Source: Candidatus Desantisbacteria bacterium CG1_02_49_89 (lineage in GTDB: Bacteria; Desantisbacteria; UBA1551). From it: a DNA stretch of 14,912 nucleotides. This document shows, one piece after another, positions 6,309-13,076 of this stretch. The notes beneath the pieces are model-generated. The model was given only the letters and a program-made list of their open reading frames with translations, was not told the DNA's origin and searched no databases. The DNA lies in assembly GCA_001871075.1 (NCBI GenBank), contig MNUP01000068.1, positions 1 through 14,912 on the forward strand. The letters run 5' to 3'. A program made the translations under genes and the position numbers. Every line of letters starts with the position of its first letter. The stretch's first letter is position 1.

Positions 6309-8333
6309 ATGGCTATAGGAAAAGTCAAAAAAATACAGATAATAGGCCATCGCAGCGAACAAAACGAGATCGCCGGTTTCCTGCAGGAGGCGGGCGCGGT
6401 CCAGCTGGTAAAACCCGTTATTTCCGAAGAAGAGTATCCTGAAATTTCCGCGGGTGAAGAGGAAGAGATCGGCAAAAAGATCTCGGTGCTTGAGCAGGCG
6501 ATAAACTACCTGGAGAAGATCGGGGAAAAGAAGGGCCTGCTTGCAGGGCTCATAAAATCCAGGATACTGCTGGATGCCGGGCAGCTCCGCGGCATACTTG
6601 GCGCTGACCATGAAAAAACCCAGAGCGATGTCCGGGCGTTGCAGGAGGAATTAAGCGGCCTGGACCAGAGAGAAAAACACCTTGTAGGAGAACTGAAGCT
6701 GGTCCTGCCGTGGCTGAAGCTCAATGCGGCGCTTGCGGACCTGGCCGCAGGCAGCGGCAGCGCGGAAGTGATACCGGGTATGCTCCCGTTAAAGAATATG
6801 GATGCGTTGCGCGCCTGCCTGGAAAAGGAATTCGGCGAAAGATATTCACTGGAAAACGTGAGCGTCGAAAAGGATGCGGCGTACGTCCTGCTTGTCCTGC
6901 TGAAGGAGGATTATCAAAGGTTCAAGCCTGCCGAGACAGGTTTCATCAGGATAGAACTGCCCCGCGTGCCAGGGACCCCTTCGCAGGCGGCGGAAGATAC
7001 CATGAAGGAGCTGGCGGAGATCTCGAAGCAGAAACTTGCAGCCAGGGAAGGAGCAACCGCTTTACTGAAGGAGAAAGCAAACCTGATGGCGCTGTATGAC
7101 CACCTTGTGAACCAGAAAAACAAGGAAGGGGCAAAAAAGGAGTTTTTCAATTTTCCGCACGCGTTTGTCCTGGAAGGCTGGATAAGGGCCGCGGACCTGG
7201 GAAAACTGCAGGCACAGCTGCGCGATAAATTCAGCGAGATAGAAATAACCGAAGTCGAGCCGGGAAAAGACGAACAGCCGCCTGTCGCGCTGGAAAACCC
7301 TGAGGGTTTAAAGCCGTTTGAAATGCTCACAAGGATGTACGGCATGCCGGGTTCGAAAGACATGGACCCCACACCTCTTATAACCCCGTTCTTTGTTCTC
7401 TATTTCGGGCTGTGCATAACTGACGCGGCCTACGGCGTCGTGATAATGCTGCTCGCGTATTTCTTCATAAGGCGCTCAAAAACAAAGCCAAGCAGCCTTT
7501 TATACATTCTTTTCTGGGGCGGCCTGCTTACGATCTTCGGCGGGGCGATCACAGGCTCCTGGTTCGGGGACGCCATCGACAAGTTCAGGATATTCTCGGT
7601 TTTCGGGGGGCTGAAAAAATTCATGATATTTGACCCTATGGTGAACCCGATAATATTCCTGGGACTTGCGTTGGTGCTTGGGTTCACGCAGATATGCTTC
7701 GGCCTGTGCGTCAAGATATACAAGCTGGCCAGGAATAAAATGGTGATAGACGCCATATGCGACCCGTTCTGCCTGCTTATGATGATGATGGGCATACCGA
7801 TGCTTGTTGCTTCATTCATGAAGATCCTTCCGCCTATTTATTTATCCGTATCCGCGGCAATGCTTATATTCGGGGTCCTGACCACGTTCTTCTACGTGTT
7901 CGTGAACACCAAAGAAACGTTCTTCATCCGGTTTTTCCTCAGCGCCTACTCCATTTATTCCGCTGTTACGGGGTGTTTTCTGGGAGACACGCTTTCGTTT
8001 TCCAGGCTGGTCGCCCTGGGAATGGCGACATCCGGCATAGCCCTGGCAGTGAACGTAATTGCGCAATTTGCCGCCGGGATACCGGTGGTCGGCATCGTGC
8101 TTGCCATAATCGTGCTTGTCGGCGGCCATGCCTTCAACATAGTGCTTCAGGCTTTCGGCGCGTTTGTGCATTCCATGCGCCTGCAATACGTTGAATTCTT
8201 TACAAAGTTTTATGACAGCGGGGGCAGGGAATTTAAGCCCTTCGCAAAGGAATATAAATATACAGCATTAAGCGAACCTGATAAAATAGTTAAGTCTATG
8301 CAGGAGAGAGTTGGTTATTTCCAAAAAACATAA
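6309..8333 (+). CDS. V/A-type ATPase subunit I (membrane a subunit)
   Basis: Subunit I (NtpI/AtpI, eukaryotic 'a') forms the half-channels that carry H+ or Na+ past the c-ring. The 674-residue length is typical. The cytoplasmic N-terminal half (about 1-350) is alpha-helical with coiled-coil stretches (50-130, 225-275). The membrane half begins at TPLITPFFVLYFGLCITDAAYG (355-376) and has seven to eight hydrophobic segments. Conserved blocks include FSRLVALGMATSGIA (564-578) and AFGAFVHSMRLQYVEFF (615-631). R566 and R624 are candidates for the essential channel arginines. It is followed after 20 bases by nadX, not by the c-ring and catalytic genes expected in V-ATPase operons. The start ATG has AGAGGA shortly upstream. 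Confidence 0.95.
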   Translation: MAIGKVKKIQIIGHRSEQNEIAGFLQEAGAVQLVKPVISEEEYPEISAGEEEEIGKKISVLEQAINYLEKIGEKKGLLAGLIKSRILLDAGQLRGILGADHEKTQSDVRALQEELSGLDQREKHLVGELKLVLPWLKLNAALADLAAGSGSAEVIPGMLPLKNMDALRACLEKEFGERYSLENVSVEKDAAYVLLVLLKEDYQRFKPAETGFIRIELPRVPGTPSQAAEDTMKELAEISKQKLAAREGATALLKEKANLMALYDHLVNQKNKEGAKKEFFNFPHAFVLEGWIRAADLGKLQAQLRDKFSEIEITEVEPGKDEQPPVALENPEGLKPFEMLTRMYGMPGSKDMDPTPLITPFFVLYFGLCITDAAYGVVIMLLAYFFIRRSKTKPSSLLYILFWGGLLTIFGGAITGSWFGDAIDKFRIFSVFGGLKKFMIFDPMVNPIIFLGLALVLGFTQICFGLCVKIYKLARNKMVIDAICDPFCLLMMMMGIPMLVASFMKILPPIYLSVSAAMLIFGVLTTFFYVFVNTKETFFIRFFLSAYSIYSAVTGCFLGDTLSFSRLVALGMATSGIALAVNVIAQFAAGIPVVGIVLAIIVLVGGHAFNIVLQAFGAFVHSMRLQYVEFFTKFYDSGGREFKPFAKEYKYTALSEPDKIVKSMQERVGYFQKT

Positions 8334-8353
8334 AAATATAACGTGAGGCATAC

Positions 8354-9163
8354 ATGGTTAAAATAAAAGCCGGGATAATAGGGTGCGGGGCGATAGGAAG
8401 CGAGCTCGCGAAATTCATAGACACCCAGGTGGCGCACATGGAGCTTGCGGCGATCTGCGACGCTGTCCCTCAGAAAGCGAAGGAACTCGCGGATAACCTT
8501 GTGAAGCGCCCGGCCATAATTGACATGGACAGGCTTATTGACGGCTCGGAGCTCGTCATAGAGGCCGCCTCGAAGGACGCGGCAAAGGAAATTATCAGGA
8601 AGTGCTGCGACAAATCGAGGAATATGCTTGTTATGAGCGCGGGTGCCGTGCTTGAGGACCAGTCAATCCTGGACCACATAAGAAAAAAGGGAATACATCT
8701 CTACCTCCCTTCCGGCGCGATAGCCGGGCTTGATGCTTTGAAAGCAGCGCGCGCGGGTGAGATCAGCTCGGTGACGCTTACAACCAGAAAGCCGCTCAAA
8801 GCGCTTGAGGGAGCGCCGTTCATAGCCCAGAACAAAATAAAGCTCGAAGACATAAAGGAAGAGACCCTTATCTTTGAGGGAAGCGCTGCAGAGGCGGTTT
8901 CCGCGTTCCCGGCAAACATAAACGTGGCGGCGCTTCTGAGCCTTGCCGGCATCGGCCCAAAAAAGACAAGGGTGCGAATATTCGCCAGCCCCCAACTTGA
9001 AATTAATATGCACGAGATTGAAGTAGCGGGGGAATTCGGGAAATTCACAACACGAACGGAAAACCTGCCATCGCCGCATAATCCTAAAACAAGTTACCTT
9101 GCCGTTCTTTCCGCAATGGCAATGCTCAGGCAGATAGCGGATACAGTGAGGGTCGGCACCTAG
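8354..9163 (+). CDS. nadX: L-aspartate dehydrogenase (NadX-type)
   Basis: NadX oxidises L-aspartate with NAD(P)+ to iminoaspartate, which NadA can use to make quinolinate for NAD. It replaces aspartate oxidase (NadB) and works without oxygen, which suits an anaerobe. The 269-residue protein has the Rossmann motif GCGAIG (10-15), YLPSGAIAGLDALKAA (117-132), FPANINVAALLSLAG (185-199), the candidate catalytic His in NMHEIEVAGEFG (H220) and the closing NPKTSYLAVLSAMAML (243-258). All are typical of the family. The ribosome site GTGAGG lies seven bases before the ATG, and the gene follows V-ATPase subunit I by 20 bases, so the two are probably co-transcribed. nadA and nadC are not in the window. 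Some homologues are annotated as homoserine-dehydrogenase-like oxidoreductases, a less likely reading. Confidence 0.9.
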   Translation: MVKIKAGIIGCGAIGSELAKFIDTQVAHMELAAICDAVPQKAKELADNLVKRPAIIDMDRLIDGSELVIEAASKDAAKEIIRKCCDKSRNMLVMSAGAVLEDQSILDHIRKKGIHLYLPSGAIAGLDALKAARAGEISSVTLTTRKPLKALEGAPFIAQNKIKLEDIKEETLIFEGSAAEAVSAFPANINVAALLSLAGIGPKKTRVRIFASPQLEINMHEIEVAGEFGKFTTRTENLPSPHNPKTSYLAVLSAMAMLRQIADTVRVGT

Positions 9164-9170
9164 CTGCATT

Positions 9171-9270
9171 GCAAAAGTCAAATTGTAAATTGTAAATTGC
9201 AAAAGTTAAAAGAAAACACATTCCGCAACTTTAAAAGCTTAAATTCGTGGAAATTCGTGTTAATTCGTGG
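9171..9270. repeat. Compound tandem repeats between nadX and lgt
   Basis: Two repeat types sit end to end. One has aaattgtaaattg/gcaaaagtt units (9171-9212). The other has three units of the aattcgtgg/aattcgtgt type (9242-9270), the last running to within seven bases of the lgt start. Similar aaaagttaaaag/gcaaaatt sequence recurs at 12977-13014. Confidence 0.75.
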
Positions 9271-9276
9271 TTGCAA

Positions 9277-10116
9277 ATGGGTAAAATAATAAGCTGGTGG
9301 CAGCATATTCCGGAGCACATCAACCCCAATCTTTTCGTGATAGGGCAGTTCCAGTTGAGGTATTACGGGTTGATGTATATAGCCGCGTTCGCGGCGGTCT
9401 ACCTGTTTTCTGTTCACAGGATAGAGAAGGAAAACCAGGGATACACAAAGGAAACGGTGCAGAATTATTTTTTATGGGCTGTGCCGGGGTTGCTGATAGG
9501 CGCAAGGCTCGGTTACGTTTTTCTGTACGATTTCGGCTATTTCGCGGCCCGCCCGCTTGAGATAATCCTGCCCCTGGATCTTTCGCGGGGCATACGCTAT
9601 ACGGGCATTTACGGGATGTCATACCACGGCGGTTTTTTAGGTTTATTAATTTCAACAGTGTTATTCTGCGCCAGAAATAAGCTGGATTTCTGGGGCCTTG
9701 CCGATCTTTTTGCGGTCGCGGCGCCGCTTGGTTTCACGTTCGGAAGGATAGGCAATTTTATAAACGGCGAGCTTTACGGAAGGATAACGTCCGTTCCCTG
9801 GGGCATGTATTTTCCCCTGGCCGGGGATGGAGCCCTGCGCCATCCTTCCCAGCTCTACGCGGCGTTCCTTGAAGGAATCTTGATCTTTCTTATCCTGCGG
9901 GCTGCCGAGAAGCGCAAGCTTCGCAGGGGCTTTCTGCTTTCCTTATATATAATACTCTACGGGGCAGCGAGGTTCGCGGGCGAGTTCGCAAGGGAGCCTG
10001 ATCCCCAGCTGGGGTTCGTGTGGGGAATATTTACCATGGGCCAGGTCCTTTCGCTTGTAATGGCGGCATGCGGCGTGTTTATCATGCTAAGGCCCCGAAA
10101 AAAAGAAAATACTTGA
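9277..10116 (+). CDS. lgt: Phosphatidylglycerol-prolipoprotein diacylglyceryl transferase
   Basis: Lgt moves diacylglycerol from phosphatidylglycerol to the lipobox cysteine of prelipoproteins in the inner membrane. With about seven membrane segments, the 279-residue product shows LRYYGLMYIAAF (27-38), the essential His in MSYHGGFLG (H117), the signature GRIGNFINGELYGR (156-169), RHPSQLYAAFLEG (188-200) and ARFAGEFARE (231-240) with the conserved arginine R232. I take ATG 9277 as the start, although the only Shine-Dalgarno candidate is a weak GTGG in the flanking repeat. An in-frame GTG at 9247 would add ten residues coded entirely by that repeat, and is less likely. The stop codon TGA (10114-10116) overlaps the -35 element of the next promoter. 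Confidence 0.95.
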   Translation: MGKIISWWQHIPEHINPNLFVIGQFQLRYYGLMYIAAFAAVYLFSVHRIEKENQGYTKETVQNYFLWAVPGLLIGARLGYVFLYDFGYFAARPLEIILPLDLSRGIRYTGIYGMSYHGGFLGLLISTVLFCARNKLDFWGLADLFAVAAPLGFTFGRIGNFINGELYGRITSVPWGMYFPLAGDGALRHPSQLYAAFLEGILIFLILRAAEKRKLRRGFLLSLYIILYGAARFAGEFAREPDPQLGFVWGIFTMGQVLSLVMAACGVFIMLRPRKKENT

Positions 10117-10141
10117 CAAATTTTGTCGGATATGATATAAT
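10113..10141 (+). promoter_or_regulatory. Consensus sigma-70 promoter with extended -10, for hrb
   Basis: TTGACA (10113-10118), a 17-base spacer and TATAAT (10136-10141) match the housekeeping consensus at all twelve positions. TG at 10133-10134 adds an extended -10 (TGnTATAAT). The -35 overlaps the lgt stop codon. Transcription should begin near 10148 and run into hrb, leaving a 5' UTR of about 140 bases. Confidence 0.85.
10115..10127. promoter_or_regulatory. Perfect inverted repeat over the -35/spacer (candidate operator)
   Basis: Gacaaa-t-tttgtc is a perfect 6+1+6 palindrome covering the end of the -35 element and part of the spacer. That is where a repressor would block polymerase. No regulator gene is in the window, so the binding protein is unknown; chance is not excluded. 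Confidence 0.45.
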
Positions 10142-10144
10142 GTT

Positions 10145-10165
10145 ACCGATATGCGTTTAATCGGT
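10145..10165. promoter_or_regulatory. Inverted repeat at the predicted transcription start
   Basis: Accgat and atcggt are separated by nine bases, immediately downstream of the -10. It could be a second operator or a 5'-end RNA hairpin. It is an inference from symmetry and position only. Confidence 0.4.
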
Positions 10166-10179
10166 CGGTGCTTTTGCGC

Positions 10180-10262
10180 GTCATTGCGACCCGCCAATAT
10201 TCGTGGCGGGGAAGCAATCCCGCAGTTAAAAGCGAGATTGCTTCGCTATTGCTCGCAAAGAC
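10180..10262. repeat. Long palindromic repeat element in the hrb leader
   Basis: Outer arms gtcattgcga / cgcaaagac and middle arms gaagcaatcccgc / gcgagattgcttc (12 of 13 paired) enclose an inner perfect stem cccgcc / ggcggg. The whole 83-base unit could fold as a strong hairpin in the hrb mRNA. A half-copy lies at 10-46. It sits between the promoter and the hrb ribosome site. Confidence 0.8.
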
Positions 10263-10287
10263 ATCTGTAAACAGATAAGGGATAACC

Positions 10288-10986
10288 ATGAATATGGAAA
10301 CATTGCGCAGGATAAGCTACGGCATGTACATTATAAGCTCAAAAAAGGGCGAAAAGCTGAACGGCCAGATAGCGAATACCGTGTTCCAGATAACATCCGA
10401 GCCCCCGACGATAGCCGTGAGCATAAACAAGCAGAACCTGACCCACGACTGCATCAGCGGATCCGGTGTTTTCAGCGTTTCAATACTCGCGAAAGACACG
10501 CCCATGAAATTCATAGGGGCATTCGGTTTCAAGAGCGGCAGGGAAACCGATAAGTTTGCCGGGGTTAAATACCTTACGGGAAAGACGGGCGCTCCCGTTG
10601 TGCTGGACAATGCCGTGGGTTTCCTTGAAGCGGAAGTGTTGTCAAGGTCCGATGCCGGGACCCACACGATCTTTATTGGCAAGGTTATTGAGGCCGAGAT
10701 AATCGGTCCCGCGGAGCCAATGACCTACGCCTACTACCACGAGGTGAAAAAGGGCCTTTCTCCGAAAACCGCGCCGACCTATATCAGGGAGGGAGCTATG
10801 CCTGAAAAAAACGAGGCAAAAGCAAGCAGTTACAAATGCACCGTATGCGGGTATATATACGATCCTGCAAAAGGAGACCCGGACGGGGGCATCAAGCCCG
10901 GAACTCCTTTTGAGCAGATCCCTGATACCTGGGTATGCCCGGTGTGCGGGGCCGACAAATCCGTTTTTGAAAAGGTCAAAGAATAA
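10288..10986 (+). CDS. hrb: High-molecular-weight rubredoxin: flavin reductase-like domain fused to rubredoxin
   Basis: This 232-residue fusion carries electrons from NAD(P)H to the flavodiiron protein. Residues about 1-160 form an FMN-binding split-barrel (flavin reductase/flavoredoxin) domain: [22 protein letters not shown] (13-34), [16 protein letters not shown] (35-50). Residues about 181-232 are a complete rubredoxin with [10 protein letters not shown] (C184, C187) and [14 protein letters not shown] (C217, C220), joined by a Lys/Glu-rich linker. The same architecture is known as Hrb in Moorella thermoacetica, where it serves FprA. Here fprA is the next gene, which strongly supports the role. 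The ATG at 10288 has AAGGG six bases upstream; an ATG two codons later is possible but less well spaced. Expression is predicted from the consensus promoter at 10113. Confidence 0.93.
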   Translation: MNMETLRRISYGMYIISSKKGEKLNGQIANTVFQITSEPPTIAVSINKQNLTHDCISGSGVFSVSILAKDTPMKFIGAFGFKSGRETDKFAGVKYLTGKTGAPVVLDNAVGFLEAEVLSRSDAGTHTIFIGKVIEAEIIGPAEPMTYAYYHEVKKGLSPKTAPTYIREGAMPEKNEAKASSYKCTVCGYIYDPAKGDPDGGIKPGTPFEQIPDTWVCPVCGADKSVFEKVKE

Positions 10987-11108
10987 CCACGGAGGCACGG
11001 AGACACCGAGAAATACATTTTTGCCACTAAAGGCAATGAATTCACCGAGATAATTTTTTAACTTCCAGCATTCAGCATTCAGCAAACAAACTGGATACTG
11101 GATACTGG
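10987..11108. repeat. Compound short repeats between hrb and fprA
   Basis: The stretch begins directly after the hrb stop with a ccacggaggcacggagacac-type repeat (10987-11010), the family seen again at 14310-14433. Later come attcagcattcagc units (11064-11083) and ctggatactggatactgg units (11091-11108). The strong fprA Shine-Dalgarno follows. No gene is visible. Confidence 0.7.
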
Positions 11109-11140
11109 TCACCGGACACTGTCGTTATTAGGAGGAGAAT

Positions 11141-12328
11141 ATGGCTGTAAGGGAGATAAGGCCCGGTGTCAGCTGGGTCGGGGTAATAGACTGGGACAGG
11201 AGGCTGTTTGACGAGCTTATACCGCTCCCTGAAGGGACAAGCTACAATTCCTATCTTGTGAAGGGCAGCGAAAAAACCGCTCTTATAGACACCGCGGACC
11301 CCAGCAAGGAAAAGGAATATATCGAAAACCTTAAAAACTCAGGTATAAACAGGATAGACTTTGTTATCTCAAACCACGCGGAACAGGATCATTCAGGCGC
11401 GATCCCCGCGGTGCTTAAAGCTTATCCTGAAGCAAAGGTCGTTACCAACCCCAAATGCAGGGATATGCTCAAAGACCTGCTCCTGATCCCTGATGAAAAA
11501 TTTATAACCGTGAATGACGCAGAGACACTTTCGCTGGGAAATAAGACGCTGGAATTTATAACCGCTGCCTGGGTTCACTGGCCAGAGACGATGTTCACAT
11601 ATCTCCGGGAAGACAAGATCCTTTTCTCCTGCGATTTCCTCGGTTCTCACCTGGCATCATCAGGCCTGTTCTCAACCGATGAGCCGCACGTGTACAGGTC
11701 CGCTAAACGCTATTACGCGGAAATAATGATGCCTTTCAGGGCGAACATAAAAAAACACCTTGAAAAAATAGGCAGCCTGCAGGCAGACGTGATCGCGCCA
11801 AGCCACGGCACAGTCCACAAAAACCCGAAGTTCATACTGGACGCTTACAGGGACTGGGTTTCGGATGAAGTTAAGAACGAGGTTGTGCTGCCCTACGTTT
11901 CAATGCACGGCACTACCCTTGCCATGGTCAGCCATTTCACGGACAGGCTTCTTGAAAAGGGGATCGCGGTGAAGCCGTTCAATCTCACGAAAACCGATAT
12001 CGGCGAGCTTGCGATGGCGCTGGTGGACGCCGCAACGGTTGTCATAGGCTGCCCTACGGTCCTCGCTGGCCCGCATCCCGCGGCTGTTTACGCGGCTTAC
12101 CTGGCAAACGCGTTAAGGCCGAAAACAAAATTTGCTTCCGTGATCGGTTCGTTTAGCTGGGGAGGCAGGATGCTCGAAACGATCACCGGAATGCTCTCAA
12201 ACCTGAAGGTTGAACTGATAGAGCCGGTGATCATAAAAGGATTTCCGCGCGATGAGGATTACAAGGCGCTTGACAGGCTGGTTGATACAATTGCTGAAAA
12301 ACATAAGGAACTTGCTATATTGAAATGA
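11141..12328 (+). CDS. fprA: Flavodiiron protein (A-type flavoprotein, O2/NO reductase)
   Basis: FprA reduces O2 to water, or NO to N2O, at a non-heme diiron centre using FMN, protecting anaerobes in the cytoplasm. The 395-residue protein has a beta-lactamase-like domain (1-245) with a full ligand set: H79, E81, D83 and H84 (HAEQDHSG), H146 (AWVHWPET), D165 (SCDFLGSH) and H226 or nearby H222 (SHGTVHKNP). A flavodoxin domain follows (about 250-395) with the phosphate loop SMHGTT (254-259) and the FMN-contact region GSFSWGG. There is no extra C-terminal rubredoxin, which agrees with a separate Hrb partner upstream. A strong AGGAGGAG precedes the ATG. It is the central gene of an oxygen-defence operon. 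Confidence 0.96.
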   Translation: MAVREIRPGVSWVGVIDWDRRLFDELIPLPEGTSYNSYLVKGSEKTALIDTADPSKEKEYIENLKNSGINRIDFVISNHAEQDHSGAIPAVLKAYPEAKVVTNPKCRDMLKDLLLIPDEKFITVNDAETLSLGNKTLEFITAAWVHWPETMFTYLREDKILFSCDFLGSHLASSGLFSTDEPHVYRSAKRYYAEIMMPFRANIKKHLEKIGSLQADVIAPSHGTVHKNPKFILDAYRDWVSDEVKNEVVLPYVSMHGTTLAMVSHFTDRLLEKGIAVKPFNLTKTDIGELAMALVDAATVVIGCPTVLAGPHPAAVYAAYLANALRPKTKFASVIGSFSWGGRMLETITGMLSNLKVELIEPVIIKGFPRDEDYKALDRLVDTIAEKHKELAILK

Positions 12329-12340
12329 GAGTTCCTATTC

Positions 12341-12390
12341 ACCCTCACCCCACCCTCTCCCCTCGAGGGAGAGGATTAAGGTGAGGGGGT
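12341..12390. repeat. GC-rich imperfect palindrome between fprA and the rubrerythrin-like gene
   Basis: Accctcacc...ccctctcccctcg pairs with cgagggagagg...ggtgagggggt. The stem is centred on ctcgag and would form a long stable hairpin. Only a short T-run of four (caaatttt) follows, so it may slow or partly end transcription, or stabilise fprA mRNA. This kind of palindrome is common between bacterial genes. Confidence 0.7.
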
Positions 12391-12432
12391 CAAATTTTCT
12401 GTGTCCGAGCATTATTTATAAGGGAGGTAAGA

Positions 12433-12963
12433 ATGGCCGACGAAAAATATCTTGAAGCGCTGAAGATGGCGATCGGCATGGAAAGGAAGGGCCAGAAAGC
12501 GTATAGTGATATGGCCGCAAGGTCCAGGAACCAGCTGGGCATGAAGGTATTTGCCTATCTCGCGAAGGACGAGATCGCCCATATAGAGGCGATAAAGGAA
12601 TTCTCGGTAAAGCTCGCAGGCGGCAGAATCCTGCCTGATGTGGAAAAACTTGTAACGCGAGAGCACCATAAAGGGAACGAAACAATATTCAATAGACCCC
12701 TGGAAGAGCTGAAGGACAGTGCCGGGATCGGAGCAGGAGACCTGAAAGCATATAAAACAGCCATGCAGACAGAGAAAGACGGGTATGAATTTTATAAGGA
12801 GTGCCTTGAAGGCGCGACCGATGAAATGGTAAAGAAATTATTCACGTTCCTGATCGAAGAGGAGAGCTCGCATTACCAGATCCTGCAGGATACCTACCAG
12901 TACCTTGCCCACCCGGCAGACTGGTTCGCCAAGCAGGAGCGGCCGATATTTGAGGGCGGATGA
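12433..12963 (+). CDS. Rubrerythrin-like ferritin-fold diiron protein (no rubredoxin domain)
   Basis: This protein has 176 residues and a predicted four-helix ferritin-like bundle. The diiron ligands appear as two E...ExxH pairs: E17 with E47-x-x-H50, and E114 with E144-x-x-H147. It ends in a family-like DWFAKQERPIFEGG tail. It lacks the CxxC pairs of a rubredoxin domain, so electrons would come from a separate donor, plausibly Hrb's rubredoxin. The likely role is peroxide reduction or iron handling in the cytoplasm, as in rubrerythrins of anaerobes; the exact reaction cannot be told. A strong GGGAGG lies six bases before the ATG. It follows fprA by 104 bases across a large palindrome and probably belongs to the same stress operon. 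Confidence 0.88.
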   Translation: MADEKYLEALKMAIGMERKGQKAYSDMAARSRNQLGMKVFAYLAKDEIAHIEAIKEFSVKLAGGRILPDVEKLVTREHHKGNETIFNRPLEELKDSAGIGAGDLKAYKTAMQTEKDGYEFYKECLEGATDEMVKKLFTFLIEEESSHYQILQDTYQYLAHPADWFAKQERPIFEGG

Positions 12964-12976
12964 CGTGAAAAATATA

Positions 12977-13060
12977 AGTCAAAAGTTAAAAGGCAAAATT
13001 TAAAATGCAAAATTTCCATATTGTTACTCTGACACGTTGATACGCTGATACGTTGACACG
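12977..13060. repeat. Compound short repeats before the NifS-like gene
   Basis: Agtcaaaagttaaaag/gcaaaattt units (12977-13014) resemble the repeat at 9171-9212. They are followed by a roughly ten-base cgttgatacg/ctgatacg/cgttgacacg tandem (13031-13060), which ends just before the GAGG ribosome site. No promoter was recognised. Confidence 0.65.
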
Positions 13061-13076
13061 CATTTGTGAGGTTTTT

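Noticed and set aside
10142-10287. Riboswitch (FMN type) in the hrb leader
   Set aside because: The structure is fully explained by the dispersed palindromic repeat, and no conserved riboswitch core motif was recognised.
12341-12390. Classical rho-independent terminator
   Set aside because: The stem is strong, but the following T-run is short and offset, so termination is uncertain; it is recorded as a palindromic repeat instead.
13053-13076. Upstream TTG start for the NifS-like gene
   Set aside because: The extra eight codons lie in the gatacg repeat. GAGG is correctly spaced for the ATG at 13077, where the conserved YLDN block begins after three residues.
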